From Peromyscus leucopus (lineage: Eukaryota; Chordata; Mammalia; Rodentia; Cricetidae): a stretch of 64,000 nt of DNA. The stretch's first letter is position 1. Each line of letters begins with the position of its first letter. Below are positions 33,002-44,789 of the stretch, one piece after another. The notes below the pieces were generated by a model. It worked only from the letters and a program-made list of their open reading frames with translations, made no database searches and was not told the origin of the DNA. The stretch is taken from assembly GCF_004664715.2 (NCBI RefSeq), contig NC_051066.1, positions 84,159,735 to 84,223,734 of the forward strand, read 5' to 3'. The position numbers and the translations under genes were made by a program.

Positions 33002-33589
33002 AGTATACATGAAATTCAGATATGTTCTTTAAGAAAGAGTCTAAAGATTTTACCACATTTTGTTTTGAGGTAACACCAGATATTGGCAATTATCAATGGA
33101 TTTTTTTTTTTATTTAAAGGAGATTTTATATAGAAGTTTTTTTTTAAAGATATAGTTCTACAAATACAATGATGTAAGAAGAAAACCTGTGGTCATGCAC
33201 TGATTTTGTCTGCCCAGCACCCATCTCTATGTATGGATTGTACCTTTTTCCCATTCTTTTGCTCAAGTGATAGATCTGCAACTCCATCTCTTGTACCTGT
33301 GATTCTAGCAGGGCTTCATAGCAAGACATCTGGTCCCTGGATTAGTTGCTTGCTCCCTTGACTATACACATAGGTAAGTATATATGTTGATATTTTTCCA
33401 GTCAGGATCATTTACTGGGAAGATTTCCATCTTAAAATTTTGTAGAAGAATTGCACTTCAACTATTCCACAATACTGGAGGATGTGCATTTGAAGGTACC
33501 AGTGGATGAGCTTCCCACCAAAGTGTAAATAACTTCTTTAGTCAATGAAAATCTTAGCAGCATGAGGGCTGGCCATCTACTTTTGTGAG
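33002..33589. other. Unassigned interval
   Basis: No recognisable feature apart from T runs at 33099-33110 and 33138-33146. Confidence 0.4.
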
Positions 33590-33595
33590 GTGGTT

Positions 33596-34103
33596 TGTGG
33601 TGGTATTGTGTTCCCCAAAATATTGTGCATCCTAATAAACTTATCTGGGGTCAGAGACAGAACAGCCACTAGATACAAAGGCTAGAAAATGGGGGCACTC
33701 ACACCTTTAATCCTAGCATTCCAGAGGCAGAAATCCATGTGTTCAAGGATACAGCCAAGCATGGTGACTCATGCCTTTAATCCCAGAAAGCGAGCCTTTA
33801 ATCCCAGGGAGTGGTGGTAGAAAGCAGAAAGGTATATAAGGCGTGAGGACCAGAAACTAGAAGCATTTGGCTGGTTAAGCATTTGGCTGGTTAAGCTTTT
33901 AGGTTTTGAGCAGCACAGTTCAGCTGAGAGCCATTCGGATATGAGGACACAAAGGCTTCTAGTCTGAGGAAACAAGATCAGCTGAGAAGTTGGCCAGGTG
34001 AGGTTAGCTGTAGCTTTTTCTGTCTCTCTGATCTTCCAGTTTACCCCAATAACTGTCCTCATGTTTGATTTTATTAATAAGAACATCTAAGATTCATGCT
34101 ACA
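33596..34103 (+). mobile_element. Solo LTR, class II ERV (TGTGGTRRTATT family)
   Basis: This 508-bp LTR starts TGTGGTGGTATTGTG and ends CATGCTACA. Exact 6-bp duplications GTGGTT lie at 33590-33595 and 34104-34109. The U3 has three CCTTTAATCC-type SINE-like modules (near 33705, 33773 and 33792). GGTATATAAGGCGTG near 33832 is a TATA box. GCATTTGGCTGGTTAA is repeated in tandem at 33863-33894. Confidence 0.93.
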
Positions 34104-34160
34104 GTGGTTGACTGAACAATATAAATCATTTAACTGAAACGTTTCTCTTCAAAAATACTA

Positions 34161-34190
34161 CATCTATCTGTCTATCTATCTATCTATCTA

Positions 34191-34221
<31 letters not shown>

Positions 34222-34250
34222 GTCTATCTGTCTATCTGTCTATCTTTCTT

Positions 34251-34293
<43 letters not shown>
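34161..34293 (+). repeat. Compound (CTAT)n/(CTGT)n/(TTTA)n microsatellite
   Basis: About 80 bases of TATC and TGTC tetranucleotides alternate, followed by about ten TTTA units. Likely highly variable. Confidence 0.97.
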
Positions 34294-34418
34294 GATGTGA
34301 ACACCATGGTGCATATGTAGAGATCGGAAGACAACTTGTAGGAGTCGGTTTGTCTTTCATGTGGTTGCCAGTCTTGTTTGTCAGCACCTTTACCTGCTGA
34401 GCCACTTCATTGGCTCTT
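34294..34418 (-). repeat. B2/B3 SINE, antisense, truncated
   Basis: GGTTGCCAGTCTTGTTTG and CACCTTTACCTGCTGAGCCA are the complement of the B2/B3 head. The TTTA run to the left is probably its expanded tail. Confidence 0.7.
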
Positions 34419-34945
34419 GTAGCTGAATTTCTATGTAATCTTATTAAGTAAAAAACATGGAGTCAAATATAGGGGTGAATATTTCTGATTGACCATAACT
34501 CAGTGTTGACCTAAGCTGATGTTTTCTCCATATAGACAATCACTCTTCATGAGTTCCTCTGATCTTCACCCATAAAAACGTCACAAGATACAGAAGTTGC
34601 TTCTCTCTCAGGTTTTTGGAGAGTTTAAATCAGAATGTATGAGTTATCCATCCCATCTACTTCAACATAGACTCTGATATGTTGAACCATTAAAGAAAAT
34701 CCATTCAAGCTTAAACTGCATTTAGTTAACCATCACAGGAGTAGACTTGTTGGTGTGTGAGTAAGCAGTTGCAGTTTCTGAAGTCTGAAATCAGAATTAC
34801 TTCTCTTCAAACTAAGAGGACTTTGAACTGTCAAGACAAAGGAAGAGGACTAGACCTAATTTTTGTTCATAACTTTCCCTGGGGAGATGTGAACTTCACC
34901 TATTCACCCAAGATTGGGCACTGATGTCAGACCAAAGAAGTCTGG
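34419..34945. other. Unassigned interval
   Basis: No recognisable feature. Confidence 0.4.
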
Positions 34946-35315
34946 TGTAGCTGAAGTTTTCCTGTGTCTCGGCCAGCCGGTGGTCGGGACAAATCTTTCC
35001 TACTTGTGTCCCCCAAGTAAACACACAGAGGCTTATATTAATTAAAATTGTTTGGCCATTAGCTCAGGCTTTCTACTGACTAGCTCTTATACTTAAACTC
35101 AGTCCATTTCTGTTAATCTATTGTTACCACATTTTCCATGGCTTTACCTGTGTGCCCTTACATGCTGCTCCCTAGAGAGCGGGCTGGCGTCTCCTAACTC
35201 AGCCTTCCTCTTCCCAGAATTCTCCTTGTCTACTTATCTCTCTTATACTTCCTGTCTGGCTACTGGCCAATGAGCATTTTATTAAACCAGTGTACTAAAG
35301 CATTATCGCACAGCA
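34946..35315 (-). mobile_element. Solo LTR, TGCTGTGGG family, antisense
   Basis: The left end TGTAGCTGAAGTTTTCCTG and right end GCACAGCA are the complement of the family's 3' and 5' ends. AACACACAGAGGCTTATATT and ACTGGCCAATGAGCATTTTA match the family core. Flanking hexamers GTCTGG and GCCTGC share four of six bases, so the duplication has decayed. This is an older copy. Confidence 0.85.
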
Positions 35316-35550
35316 GCCTGCAAAGATGGATCACCAGTTAAGAGCACTGTCTGTTTTTCCCAAGGACCTGAATTTAATTCCTGGCACCTACCCCAGGGCT
35401 GACAACCATCACAAATTCCAGTTTTGGGGGATTTGATACTTTCTTCTGGCTTCTGTAGGCACTATATGCATTTGTTGTATAGACATACATGCAAGGAAAA
35501 CACCCATACACATAGAATAAAAATAAGTAAGTCTTAATTTAAAAAACAAA
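35316..35550 (+). repeat. B2 SINE, old
   Basis: GGATCACCAGTTAAGAGCACT, TTTAATTCCTGGCACCTACC and GAAAACACCCATACACATAG with an AAAATAAGTAAGTC tail. It directly abuts the LTR at 35315. Confidence 0.8.
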
Positions 35551-35880
35551 AACAAAAAACCAAGATGGGAGAGGAGAAGGAATGAGAGAGGGAAAGAGGA
35601 CACAAGCTCACATGCTTAACCCAGAAGCTATCTCCAACTGACAGTTGCTCACAAAGAAAAAAATAGTTTTCTTCAAAGGAGTCTCTCTGTGTATAGAAGC
35701 CACACTTAAGGGAGGCCCCATGCTCAACAGTAGATGGCCAACACAAAACAAACTCAGTGGTATTTTTAGAGATGTGTTGTCTCATAATGCTTTGTTTGGG
35801 CATTTTTTTTTTTTTAACCTTACTTGTCTTTTGCTTCTTTATTGCGGATTCTGATTTTGTGTTTTTATGGGTTTTGCATG

Positions 35881-35922
35881 CCTGTGTGTGTGTGTGTGTG
35901 TGTTGTGTGTGTGTGTGTGTTT
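35881..35922 (+). repeat. (TG)n microsatellite
   Basis: About 20 TG units interrupted once (TGTTGTG). Confidence 0.95.
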
Positions 35923-35984
35923 CAGCATGTGTGATGTGCATCTCCTGCTTTTCCTACCCCCCCCATTGTCTGTTTGCTTTGATT

Positions 35985-36380
35985 TATTCTTGTTTTTTTC
36001 TGTTTGTTTTCTTTTTTCTTTTTACTTATTTCTATACATCTTTTATATCATGTATCTTGATCCCATTCATTTCCCCATTCCTTGTATCTGCCTTCCACCC
36101 CTGCACCTCCCCCCCACAATAAAACACAATTTAAAAGGAAAAAAGGGGGGAAATTTAAAATCTCATCCTGGAAGCTGCAGTGTGACGCATTGAGTCATGC
36201 AGTAACTCCCTTTGTCCATATATCTTTACTTGCAAGTGTTCATTGCAAGGAGTCATTAGTCTGGTTCGAGGTCTCTGGTTTCTACTACACTATCAATGCT
36301 GGGCCCTCACTAGGACTCTTCTTAGATATCCTGTTGTTACCCTGTGTTGTCGATATCCTGAAGCGTTGTTTTCTAGAGAG
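35985..36380 (-). mobile_element. L1 Lx-type 3' UTR, antisense
   Basis: The plus strand carries GTATCTTGATCCCATTCATT, ACCTCCCCCCCACAATAAAA, TTCATTGCAAGGAGTCATTA, GGTTTCTACTACACTATCAA and GGGCCCTCACTAGGACTC. I recognise these as the complement of a rodent Lx 3' UTR block. Confidence 0.7.
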
Positions 36381-36524
36381 AGAGAGAGAAGGATGGTGCT
36401 GGATGGGTGTGATGAGAAGGAGGATCTGGGAGGAGACAAGGAAGGTAAAACTGTGATCAGAGTATACTTTAGGGAAAAATATTTTCAATTAGAAAGAAGA
36501 AGAAATTATTCCACACAAGCCTAG

Positions 36525-36870
36525 TTTGGAGAGCCAATGAATTTATTGAGGTTGTTTATAGATACATGCACATGTGCATTGGGATTCCTTATGAAATCAC
36601 AGGTGACTAGAGGGTAGCTACATCACCACAAAAGCCTGCCCCAATATGGGTGATGACTTGGTGACAAATCATGAAAGCTCTGGCGGGAGCTTTATAAGGG
36701 GCTATATAGTTTGCAGCCAGCTCCACAAAGAATGTCTTCTTATCCCACAAGCCACAGTGTTTACACAATTTTGGGGAGGGGACTTTGGGTTTTATAACTT
36801 TCTGAGCTCCTTGACTCTGTAAGTTGCAGGAGCTTCTCTCTTAAATGTTTAACAGAGGCAATAACTGCAT
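36525..36870. repeat. Dispersed repeat of unknown family, copy 1
   Basis: Homologous to 51972-52300. Shared landmarks are CTAGTTT.G..A.CCA.TG.ATTTATTG.GGTT, GACT..A..GTAGCT..ATCAC, a GTGATGA/GTGATAC step, AGCTCCAC.AA and TTTCTGAGCTCC/TTTCTCAGCTTCC. TTTATTG (reverse CAATAAA) near 36540 would suit an element transcribed on the minus strand. I cannot name the family. Confidence 0.6.
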
Positions 36871-37479
36871 AACCCTTGCATGTATCATCTTGTGCATGTG
36901 AAAAAAATTCTAATTTCCATAAAAGCTTTTGAATACAAATCTATAGCCTTTGAGTCTAAAATAGGCATCCTAACACTATTCAAGTGATTCTAATGATTTC
37001 TGAATTTTCAGACCTACCATATAAATGGAAAGAATACCAACTCTAAATTGAGAAACGTAACATCCATGTATAAAGAAATATTGAATTTTGTGTAGAATGT
37101 TTGGTGCCAAAGTAAAATGTAAAAAGTTTTATGACACATTGATAGGAAACAGTATTGCAGAACAATGTGCATAATATACTTCTATTTTTAAAATTCATCT
37201 TGGAATAATATGTATCAAGAAAACTTATATGTATAGCATGAATACAGAACAATTTTGGAGATATGCATAGCTAACAGTGACAATTAACACAACTCAGTTA
37301 TTCCAGAGAGCTTACAAGACACTCACTTTATATATGTCATAGTGCTTGAGAATTCATAGCAAGTTTCTATCTATCAACCTGTCTATTGACACATTCGTTC
37401 ATCAATCTCCATGAATTTTTATGTCTTAATTGAGCTGCTGCAAGAGAGCTATATGATGGCTCAGTACTAGATCTCTGAA
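36871..37479. other. Unassigned AT-rich interval
   Basis: No recognisable feature. Confidence 0.4.
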
Positions 37480-37625
37480 TTGAGAAAGACCTGGGTTTCA
37501 AATCTGGCCCCATGGGGTGGCATAGGGCCATAGTGACATGGCTTAAGATAATTGCCCTGATTTGAGTTTTTCTTTTTTTATTTGTAAATGAAGATTAAAA
37601 TATTTATAATACTTCTGCAAATGAC
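37480..37625 (-). repeat. MIR SINE, antisense
   Basis: GAGAAAGACCTGGGTTTCAAATC near 37478 and TTTATTTGTAAATGAAGATT near 37577 keep the antisense MIR order; the middle is diverged. Confidence 0.6.
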
Positions 37626-39389
37626 CGAGACTAATCTGGAAAGATTACATTTTAATGGGGAGCCACCTTAAAAAAAATACCTTGCCAAAATTCACAAATG
37701 CTGTTAAGATCACCACAAACAAGGAAAATCTGAGACACTGTTACAGTCACAAGACATTTAGAGAGATATGTCAGCTGAAGATAAAGAAGGGTTTGAGCTG
37801 AGATCTCAACAGAAAAGGACATCAGGTAAAAGCAAATGGAATCCAAAAACTGTGTGGAGTTGGATTAATAACAATATACAGTTCCAGTTTATTTATTATG
37901 ACAAATATACCATAATGATATAAAATATTAATAACAGGGCAAACTGATGTATGAAGTACATAGGAACTCTCTGCGTGGTCTTCTGTAAATCTAAACCTTA
38001 TCATAAAAATAAGAAAGAAATAAACAAATGCTGTATGGGTTTTCCATAGACATATAAATACTGCAGTTTAGTACCTTGTACGGAGTGGGGTTCAATCAAT
38101 AGCAGCAGCTCCTATCATGCTCCCGCCTTTGCTTTTATCCTTCACTGTTTCTTGGTGTCTTAGGGACTGTACACAGTCCCAGTCTAGCTAGGAGATTCCG
38201 GGCCTCTCTCACTTAAATTCCATACATATGATTTGCTGCATATGAATCATGCTCGTCATCTTTTCAATCTCCTTGGACACAGTAACATAACTTGATATTT
38301 ACTTTCTTCATTATCCAGCTGTATGCAGCACCTAGCCTCAGTTGGTGGTTTCTTTTATAAAAAGACTAGGAATCAGAATGGCTAGCCACACACATCTTCC
38401 CAGTGGCTTCAGAGTAACTACAATTAGATTCTAATGTCAGAGAAGCCACTATCACCAGTCTTGTGTATCTGGGTTTGTAATAAGAAAGCCACAAACAGAG
38501 GGACTCCAGAAAGTGTTCCAGGAAAAAAACCTCAAACTTCTTCTCTGCATAAACCCAAGATCTTCAGGCCAGATACCTTATGTGTTGTAGGCCTATCTCA
38601 TTCTTCATTGGCTCTCCAAGGATCTGTTTTCAGAGTCCCATCAAAGCTCTTTCAAGCAGAGAAATTAACTAAGTGCAAACTGAAGTGTGTATGCTTTTCT
38701 GTGTGGCCCCAGAATGACTTGAGTCTCCTGAATGGAATTTCATACATGTGTTGAGTGAGGTGATTTATTATGGGAGGTAATGGAAATTAATTTCACTTTG
38801 AACCCTGGGGCACAAGAAAATGCCTAAGTGCTGAGCCATTTTCTTTAAGTAGGCTATAAAGCTGCTACTTGCTTCTGACTGGGTAGTGAGGTGGCAATGA
38901 CCACTTGTAAAACAATGAACTGGAATAGGAAGTTAATGGGCTCTGGCCATCACACAGCCTCCAGTGCAAGTCCTGCTAGCCCTTGCTGTCAGGGGACTCT
39001 TAGGCTTCTTGGCGCCATGGATAATGGATACTGCAGCAGTCCCTGTATACTAAAGGAGAGCCAAAGAGAAGAAAGCAACATTCCCTGAAGGTCAATGACC
39101 GAACATGACCATGAGCATTTGGCTCAGTGGGCATCCCCATCGCTGGGACTTCCCTTAGTAGGAAGCAAACTGGTTTAGAGCTATAAATGGCCAGAGAAGA
39201 TCTTGTTTCTAAGAATGACATCAGCTACTCAGTGCTGAATTTGAGAAGGAAAGTGTTTTCCTAGAGGGTCCATGGAGTCTGAGGTTCCACTACACTCTAC
39301 TAATTCTAAACCTTCAAAAATCTCCAGTTTGTAAACAAAATTGTCGAAAACATATATTGCAGAAAAGATAGCCTCTTTAACAAATGGAA
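37626..39389. other. Unassigned interval
   Basis: The longest open frame (38434-38754, plus, 106 codons) shows no domain, no signal peptide and no clear splice sites. Other open frames are short. I see no known repeat. Confidence 0.4.
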
Positions 39390-40140
39390 CCAAGGAAATG
39401 GTTTCAACATACAAAAAAAAAAAAAAAAATGGAACTAGGAACATTATCTCTCACACTGCATAAAAATGAATTCAAAATAGATCAAGGACCCTAATGTAAG
39501 ACCTACAACTTAGAAACTACCCTAGGAAAAGAGAGAAAACACTTTATAAAAAAAAAAATAGGTAAGTACTTTCTCGAAAGGACTCCAATAGCTTGGGCAA
39601 AACCCTAGAAATTGATGAGTGGGATTACATGATATTTAAAAATATGCACAGCAAAGGAGACAATTGCCAGAGGGAAGAGACTACTTACAAAAGGAAAAAA
39701 ATCCTTGCCAACTTCATATCAACTTGGGGATTAATATTTAGATATATGAAGAACGTAAAAATTAAATACCCAGACTCCAAGGCCAATCAATAAATGAACT
39801 AATGAACTAAATATGTCCTTATCAAGAGAAAAATACAAATGGCCAATAAATATATGGAAAGAATGTTTAACATTCTTAGCCAACAAGGGAATGGAAATTA
39901 AAACTGTTTTGCAATAATATTGCACTCCAGCCAGAAGAAAACAGATGGCCACAAATTCTGATGAGGATCTTAGGAAAGAGAGCTTATTATACACTGCTTG
40001 GAATATATACTGGCCCATCCACAATGGAAATCAGTATGGAGGTGCCTCAAAAACTGCCATGTAACTCAACTGTATCATTTTGGAGTATACACCTAAGGAC
40101 TTTCAATTAGCACACCACAGAGATGCTCCATGACTCAGAG
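39390..40140 (+). mobile_element. Old L1 ORF2 3' fragment
   Basis: It keeps the L1 ORF2 3' order in decayed form: AAATAGATCAAGGACCCTAA TGTAAGACC, CAATAGCTTGGGCAAAACC, GAGACAATTGCCAGAGGGAAG, GGCCAATAAATATATGGAAAG, ATGGAAATTAAAACTGTTTTGC and CACAATGGAAATCAGTATGGAGG. Many stops break every frame. Confidence 0.85.
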
Positions 40141-40482
40141 CAGCAGCAGGATAACTGAGAGGAGTTTCAATGAGTGTCCAGTGATGATGGTGTGCCAGCA
40201 ACCAGAGTCCTTGAACCAGACCAATGACTCATTGCAATGAATATTTTGCAGGTGGGGCTGATTGGACAAAAGGATATACTGCATGACACACCTCAGCTCC
40301 TGATGTTACTAGGATGAATGAAGAGATGTTGGGAAGTTGGAGGATCGAGGTGGGTTTTTTATTTGTTTGTTTGTTCTGTTTTGTTTTTAACTAATTTTAG
40401 GGGTGCATACCATAGGGATGAGGGGAGGATATGGAGAGCATAATATGAAATTTCCAAAAAATCAACAAAGAATTATGTTTAA
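40141..40482 (+). mobile_element. Possible continuation of the old L1 (3' UTR)
   Basis: It follows the L1 ORF2 fragment directly and ends in A-rich sequence, as a 3' UTR should. The text itself does not match an L1 3' UTR that I know. Confidence 0.4.
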
Positions 40483-40534
40483 AAAATAAATAAATAAATA
40501 AATAAATAAATAAATATAGATAGATAGATAGATA
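40483..40534 (+). repeat. (AAAT)n(GATA)n microsatellite
   Basis: About seven AAAT units then four GATA units, at the A-rich tail of the old L1. Confidence 0.95.
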
Positions 40535-41036
40535 ACAAAGTAGTAGGTTCTGGGCCCTACCTCATGACTGAGGAATTAGTTTATCCAGTGATAAGTCTTA
40601 GACATGAGAGTTTTACAAACACTCTCCAAATGAGTGTCTAGAAGAGGACTCCTAAGCAATATCACACAGGGCCACTTCCATTGGGTGTCCCCAAAAGAAA
40701 AAGCTTTCTTTTATACCCTAGAGACAGGAAAGGCTGAGCTGCTGAATTCAAACAGCTTTGGTTTGAATTCCTAAACAATATAGTGTATATGTTGTAACAA
40801 ATCAATTTTTCCATTTTACCTTACTCACAAAGCAGTTCAGAATTGATTTACTTGCCCAACATAGTCTACATTTCTGCCTTATTTCTCAATGCTCCTCCCA
40901 CTCTCTCATTCCATATCAACTTCCAATTTTCTCTGAATGATACTTTACATTTTTTGCTTGACTTTTTATCAGAAAGAGAAAAAGATATACAAAATATATA
41001 TAATCACAAAAGTCCTCACATTTTTTAGGAAATGTC

Positions 41037-41444
41037 TTGGTTAAGGTTTCTATTGCTGTGATGAAACATCATGATCAAAGGCAACTTGAGGAGAAAAGGG
41101 TTTATCTGGTTTATATATCCTGAATCACAGTCCACAGAGAGAAGGCAAGGCAAGAACTCAAACAGGGAAGAAACATGGAGACAGGAGCTGATATAAAAGC
41201 CATGGAAGAGTACTGCTTACTGGCTTGTTCCTCATGACTTTCTCAGGCTGCTCTCTTACAGCATCTAAGCCCACAAGGCCAGAGATGGCACCACCCACAA
41301 CAGGCTGACCCCCCATCAACCACTAATTAAGAAAATGCCCTATCGGCTTGTCTACAGCCCAATCTTACAGAGGCAATTTCTTAATTGAGGTTCCCAGCTC
41401 CTCATGACCCTAACTTGTGTCAAAGTTGACACAAAACTAGTCAG
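41037..41444 (-). repeat. LTR-like interspersed repeat, antisense, target of an ERV
   Basis: It starts GGTTAAGGTTTCTATTGCTG TGATGAAACA and holds GAGCTGATATAAAAGCCATG, GATGGCACCACCCACAAC, CACTAATTAAGAAAATGCCC and GTCAAAGTTGACACAAAACTAG. This common rodent family is the reverse of the layout at 19811 and 26120. A solo LTR interrupts its end; the remaining AGTCAGCA lies at 41951-41958. Confidence 0.75.
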
Positions 41445-41950
41445 TGCTGTGGGTATCTGTATGCTGTGAATGTGTTGCTATGATTGATTGATAAATAAAA
41501 TGTTTATTGACCAGTAGCCAGGCAGGAAGTAGAAGTAGGACAAAGAGAGGAAAATTCTGGGAAGTGGAAGACTGAGTCAGGAGATGCCAGGCCGCCGTCC
41601 AGGGAGCAGTATGTAACAGGCACACAGGTGAAGCCAAAGAACACATGGAAATGTATAGATTAACAGGAGGGCTGAATCAGGAGATGCTGCCAGCCACCAC
41701 CATGAGAAGCAAGATGCAAAGGTAGAACTAAGAAAAGGTACCAAGCCATGTGGCTAAACATAAATAAGAATTATGGGTTAATTTAAGTGTAAGAGCTAGT
41801 CAGTAATAAGCTTGAGCAAATGGCCATACAGTTTGTAAATAATATAAGCCTCTGTGTGTTTACTTAGATCTGAGTGGCTGTGGGACTGGCGGGTGAGAGA
41901 GATTTGTCCTGACCACCAGCAGACTGAGACACAGGAAAACTCTAGATACA
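41445..41950 (+). mobile_element. Solo LTR, TGCTGTGGG family, longer copy C
   Basis: This 506-bp LTR starts TGCTGTGGGTATCTG and ends CTAGATACA. Exact 6-bp duplications AGTCAG lie at 41439-41444 and 41951-41956. It is about 115 bp longer than copies A and B: AGGAGATGCcaggCC and later GCTGAATCAGGAGATGCTGCC show a partly repeated central block (around 41570-41600 and 41665-41700). Confidence 0.93.
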
Positions 41951-42195
41951 AGTCAGCATGGAGAGTAATGCAGAGCGTGAAACCATCAAACCAGAAGTGT
42001 GTTTTAGTTACACCATGTGAAGGTTGATACTTAAATTGTACCAAATTTAAAGACTTTGTTTGGGATCACTAGACCTAAAATACAGACTTGGATATAAACT
42101 TAAATTTTTTATATCAGAGAGTCATAAAAGGTACTGAAGAGTATGAAAGTGAGACCCATGAAATAACTGAGCAAATAGATAAATAAATTATTGGT

Positions 42196-42491
42196 TGTAG
42201 TATTAAGGCAACTCCACATAGTTAAAAGGAGGTTTATTTTGTGGGGTAACTTACAAGTAAAGGGATAGGTTACAGGGTCTGGGAAAGGTGTAGTGCAGTC
42301 CAGCAATGTTCTCTGGAGAACTCTGCTCAATATACCTCCAGCATCCAGGATCCAGGAATCAAGAGACTGACACATCCATATCTCTGGTCTTAAGGGCTCC
42401 TGTCTTGGCCCTGCCTTGTAGGCGTGATAGTTCCTGAAGCCTCAATGGGGGTAGTACTTCCAGGTCAAAGCTGGAACAGCTACCCATTACA
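42196..42491 (-). mobile_element. Solo LTR of another ERV family, antisense
   Basis: The complement starts TGTAATGGGTAGCTGTTCC and ends ATACTACA, about 296 bp. It has CACAAAATAAACC (polyadenylation-like) near 42232. Flanking hexamers ATTGGT and ATAAAT do not match well, so exact ends are less certain. Confidence 0.65.
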
Positions 42492-44159
42492 ATAAATGGT
42501 ATTTATTCATACCATAAATATGAAAATGCCATGGGTACAGATAAAAAAACCTTTGTTTTTAATTGAAGACCCAAACTGGAAAACACAAACACTAGGGCTT
42601 TCTTCCACGGATAGTAATATACACTAGGAGTTCTGGGAGCAAGAATTAATTATGTAAATAAAAAATTAAATGATTGTTGATTTTCACAGACAATCATGGA
42701 AGATTACCTAGTAAAGAACTAAAATAAAAACAATCTGATGTGTTTAAAGATAATGTGAATACTGAAGAAAAATGCACCACCAAGTATAATATGTTCACGT
42801 ATAAGGTGGAGATGGGTGAAGATAATGAAACTTAAGCCTCTGGGCTCATTTGCATTGACCACTTCCGAGTTTCAGAGATGTGTGCTTTTACAATATTGCA
42901 ATTCTTTTTTTTTTAAATATTTACTATTTCAATACTTTAAACTCAAGTGTATTCAGTTAAGACCACTCTCCTGTTCCCAGCTCCAAAATTCTGACTCTGC
43001 TGTCTCTGTACCTGGAGTAGTACTGAGGCCACTGCAGGAATAAGGAGTGCTCTCCAGAGAAGTTGAGCTGAAGACACAGTTTACTTGATATTGTTGCTAT
43101 ACATGCTTGTGGTGTGAGGGCATTTCCCTAGAGAGTTACAACTGAAACTTCTGGCATAGACATGGCTACCAGGAAGCCATGCTCTTGTCTTCTTTGCTAA
43201 TTAACTAACCTAGTTTGGAGAAGTCAAAGCACAGGCCAGAGAATCTATCAGGAGGTGGTTTCTGTGTCTGAGGCACCCACAATAAGTGAGGAATGGCGGA
43301 GAAATTAGGTTTGAAATATATGGAGCTGAAACTGGTCTGTTAAAAATTCTTCCATATTTTGTGACTTGTTAAAAATTTGTGTGATGTTACCTAGAAAGAG
43401 GTGGAAGTCAACAGATACTTACAAAAATGTAAAAAACATTTCTATTAACTCTGCTGCACAGAAACCACATCTGACCTTAACAACAGGGTGAGGCCAAGGG
43501 TGGCAATACAGCGTACCCCTTATTCTGCCTAGTAGAGGAACTCTGGGGGAGTGTAGACTTGAAAGAACCAGGCTCCAGAGTGGTCTCAGAGGGCCTCCAG
43601 GGACTGGACAGCAGCAAAGAAAAGAGCTAACATGTTTATAATAACAGACTTTATATCTAGGGACCAGGCTTTCTGAAAATTGAGGGCCTTAATTCGTGTG
43701 GTAGGTATTTTGATTCCAACTTACCAAGTGTGTATTTGGGGCTAATGAGTTTAGTGTGTAGCTGTTTAGTGGAGAAGAACAATTCACAACTTTGAGAGGA
43801 GGGGGCAGGGCACTGTGCTTTCTTTCCAGCATCTACTGTATTCTGGAAGAGAGATTCTTCCAGCAGTAAGACATGGACACTTCTACATCCTTAGCAGAAA
43901 ATGATGTTAGCCAAGGGTGGGGAAGATTATTTTTCCCAGGCATATTTGTGTCTATAATTATTTGAGGTCATGAACCCACTTGTGAAAATAGATGGCCATG
44001 GGTCTTCTTTAGCATAGCTAAGGAAAGAAATTTATGTCTCATAGAAACTCTCTCATCGCTTTGAGCTGTAGCAAAAGTTTTTGGAATCCTGAGAATCAGT
44101 TCTTTCTAGATGCCTCCATATCTGTGCATATATGGAGATTTATTGTATTCTATTGGCTC
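42492..44159. other. Unassigned interval
   Basis: No gene or repeat family recognised; open frames are short. Confidence 0.4.
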
Positions 44160-44590
44160 GTGTGACTTCAGAGACTAAGAAGACCCACAGTGTGCTTTTC
44201 TGTAATCTGAAGACACAGGAAAGCTAGTGGTACAGTCTGAAGGCCTAAGAACCATAGTACCAAGAGTGTAAATTCCATTTTTGGTGTGAAGGCCTGAGAA
44301 CCAGAGTGCAAAAAGCACAAGACTGATGTCTCTGCCTCAGCAGTCAGGCAGAGTTAAATCAGCTTTCCTTTACGTTTTGTTTTATTCAGAACCATGACAG
44401 ACTGAATGATTACCCTCCACCCTTCTTGAGAAAGTCCATCTACTCTACTTAGGCCATCCCTCTGAATGTTAATCTGTTTTAGAAATGCCTTCACAGACAC
44501 ACCCAAGAATAATGTATAACTATCTATAGCTATTTAGGAATCCCATAACCCTATCAAGCTAACACATGAGGTTCACCACCTCAAAAATCC
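44160..44590 (-). repeat. Old mammalian LTR-like repeat, antisense
   Basis: GTCTGAAGGCCTAAGAACCA (repeated as GTGTGAAGGCCTGAGAACCA), CAGTCAGGCAGAGTTAAATC, GAATGTTAATCTGTTTTAGA, CCTTCACAGACACACCCAAG and AATAATGTATAACTATCTAT follow a familiar mammalian repeat whose sense strand begins near GTTAATTTTATGTGTCAACT. I do not recall its name with certainty. Confidence 0.6.
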
Positions 44591-44789
44591 AGTCCTCTTG
44601 CCAAGTGATTCCTCCTGTGCTTCAGAATCTGAGAAATGCTATTGCAGTCTGGTTGTTCTAACAAAGCTCATGTTCTGGAATTCCTGGGAGGGAATCCTGA
44701 TCACAGGTCTTCCCCTCAGAACTCATCATTGGCTTTTAGAAGCTAAGCTATGGTGAAGTGGTCATTTCTGGTAGCTAGGAAGACAATGG

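Noticed and set aside
34161..34293. Short repeated units that might suggest a CRISPR-like or satellite array
   Set aside because: They are simple tetranucleotide microsatellites without spacers, in a mammalian genome.
38434..38754. 106-codon open frame
   Set aside because: No known domain and no flanking exons; treated as chance.
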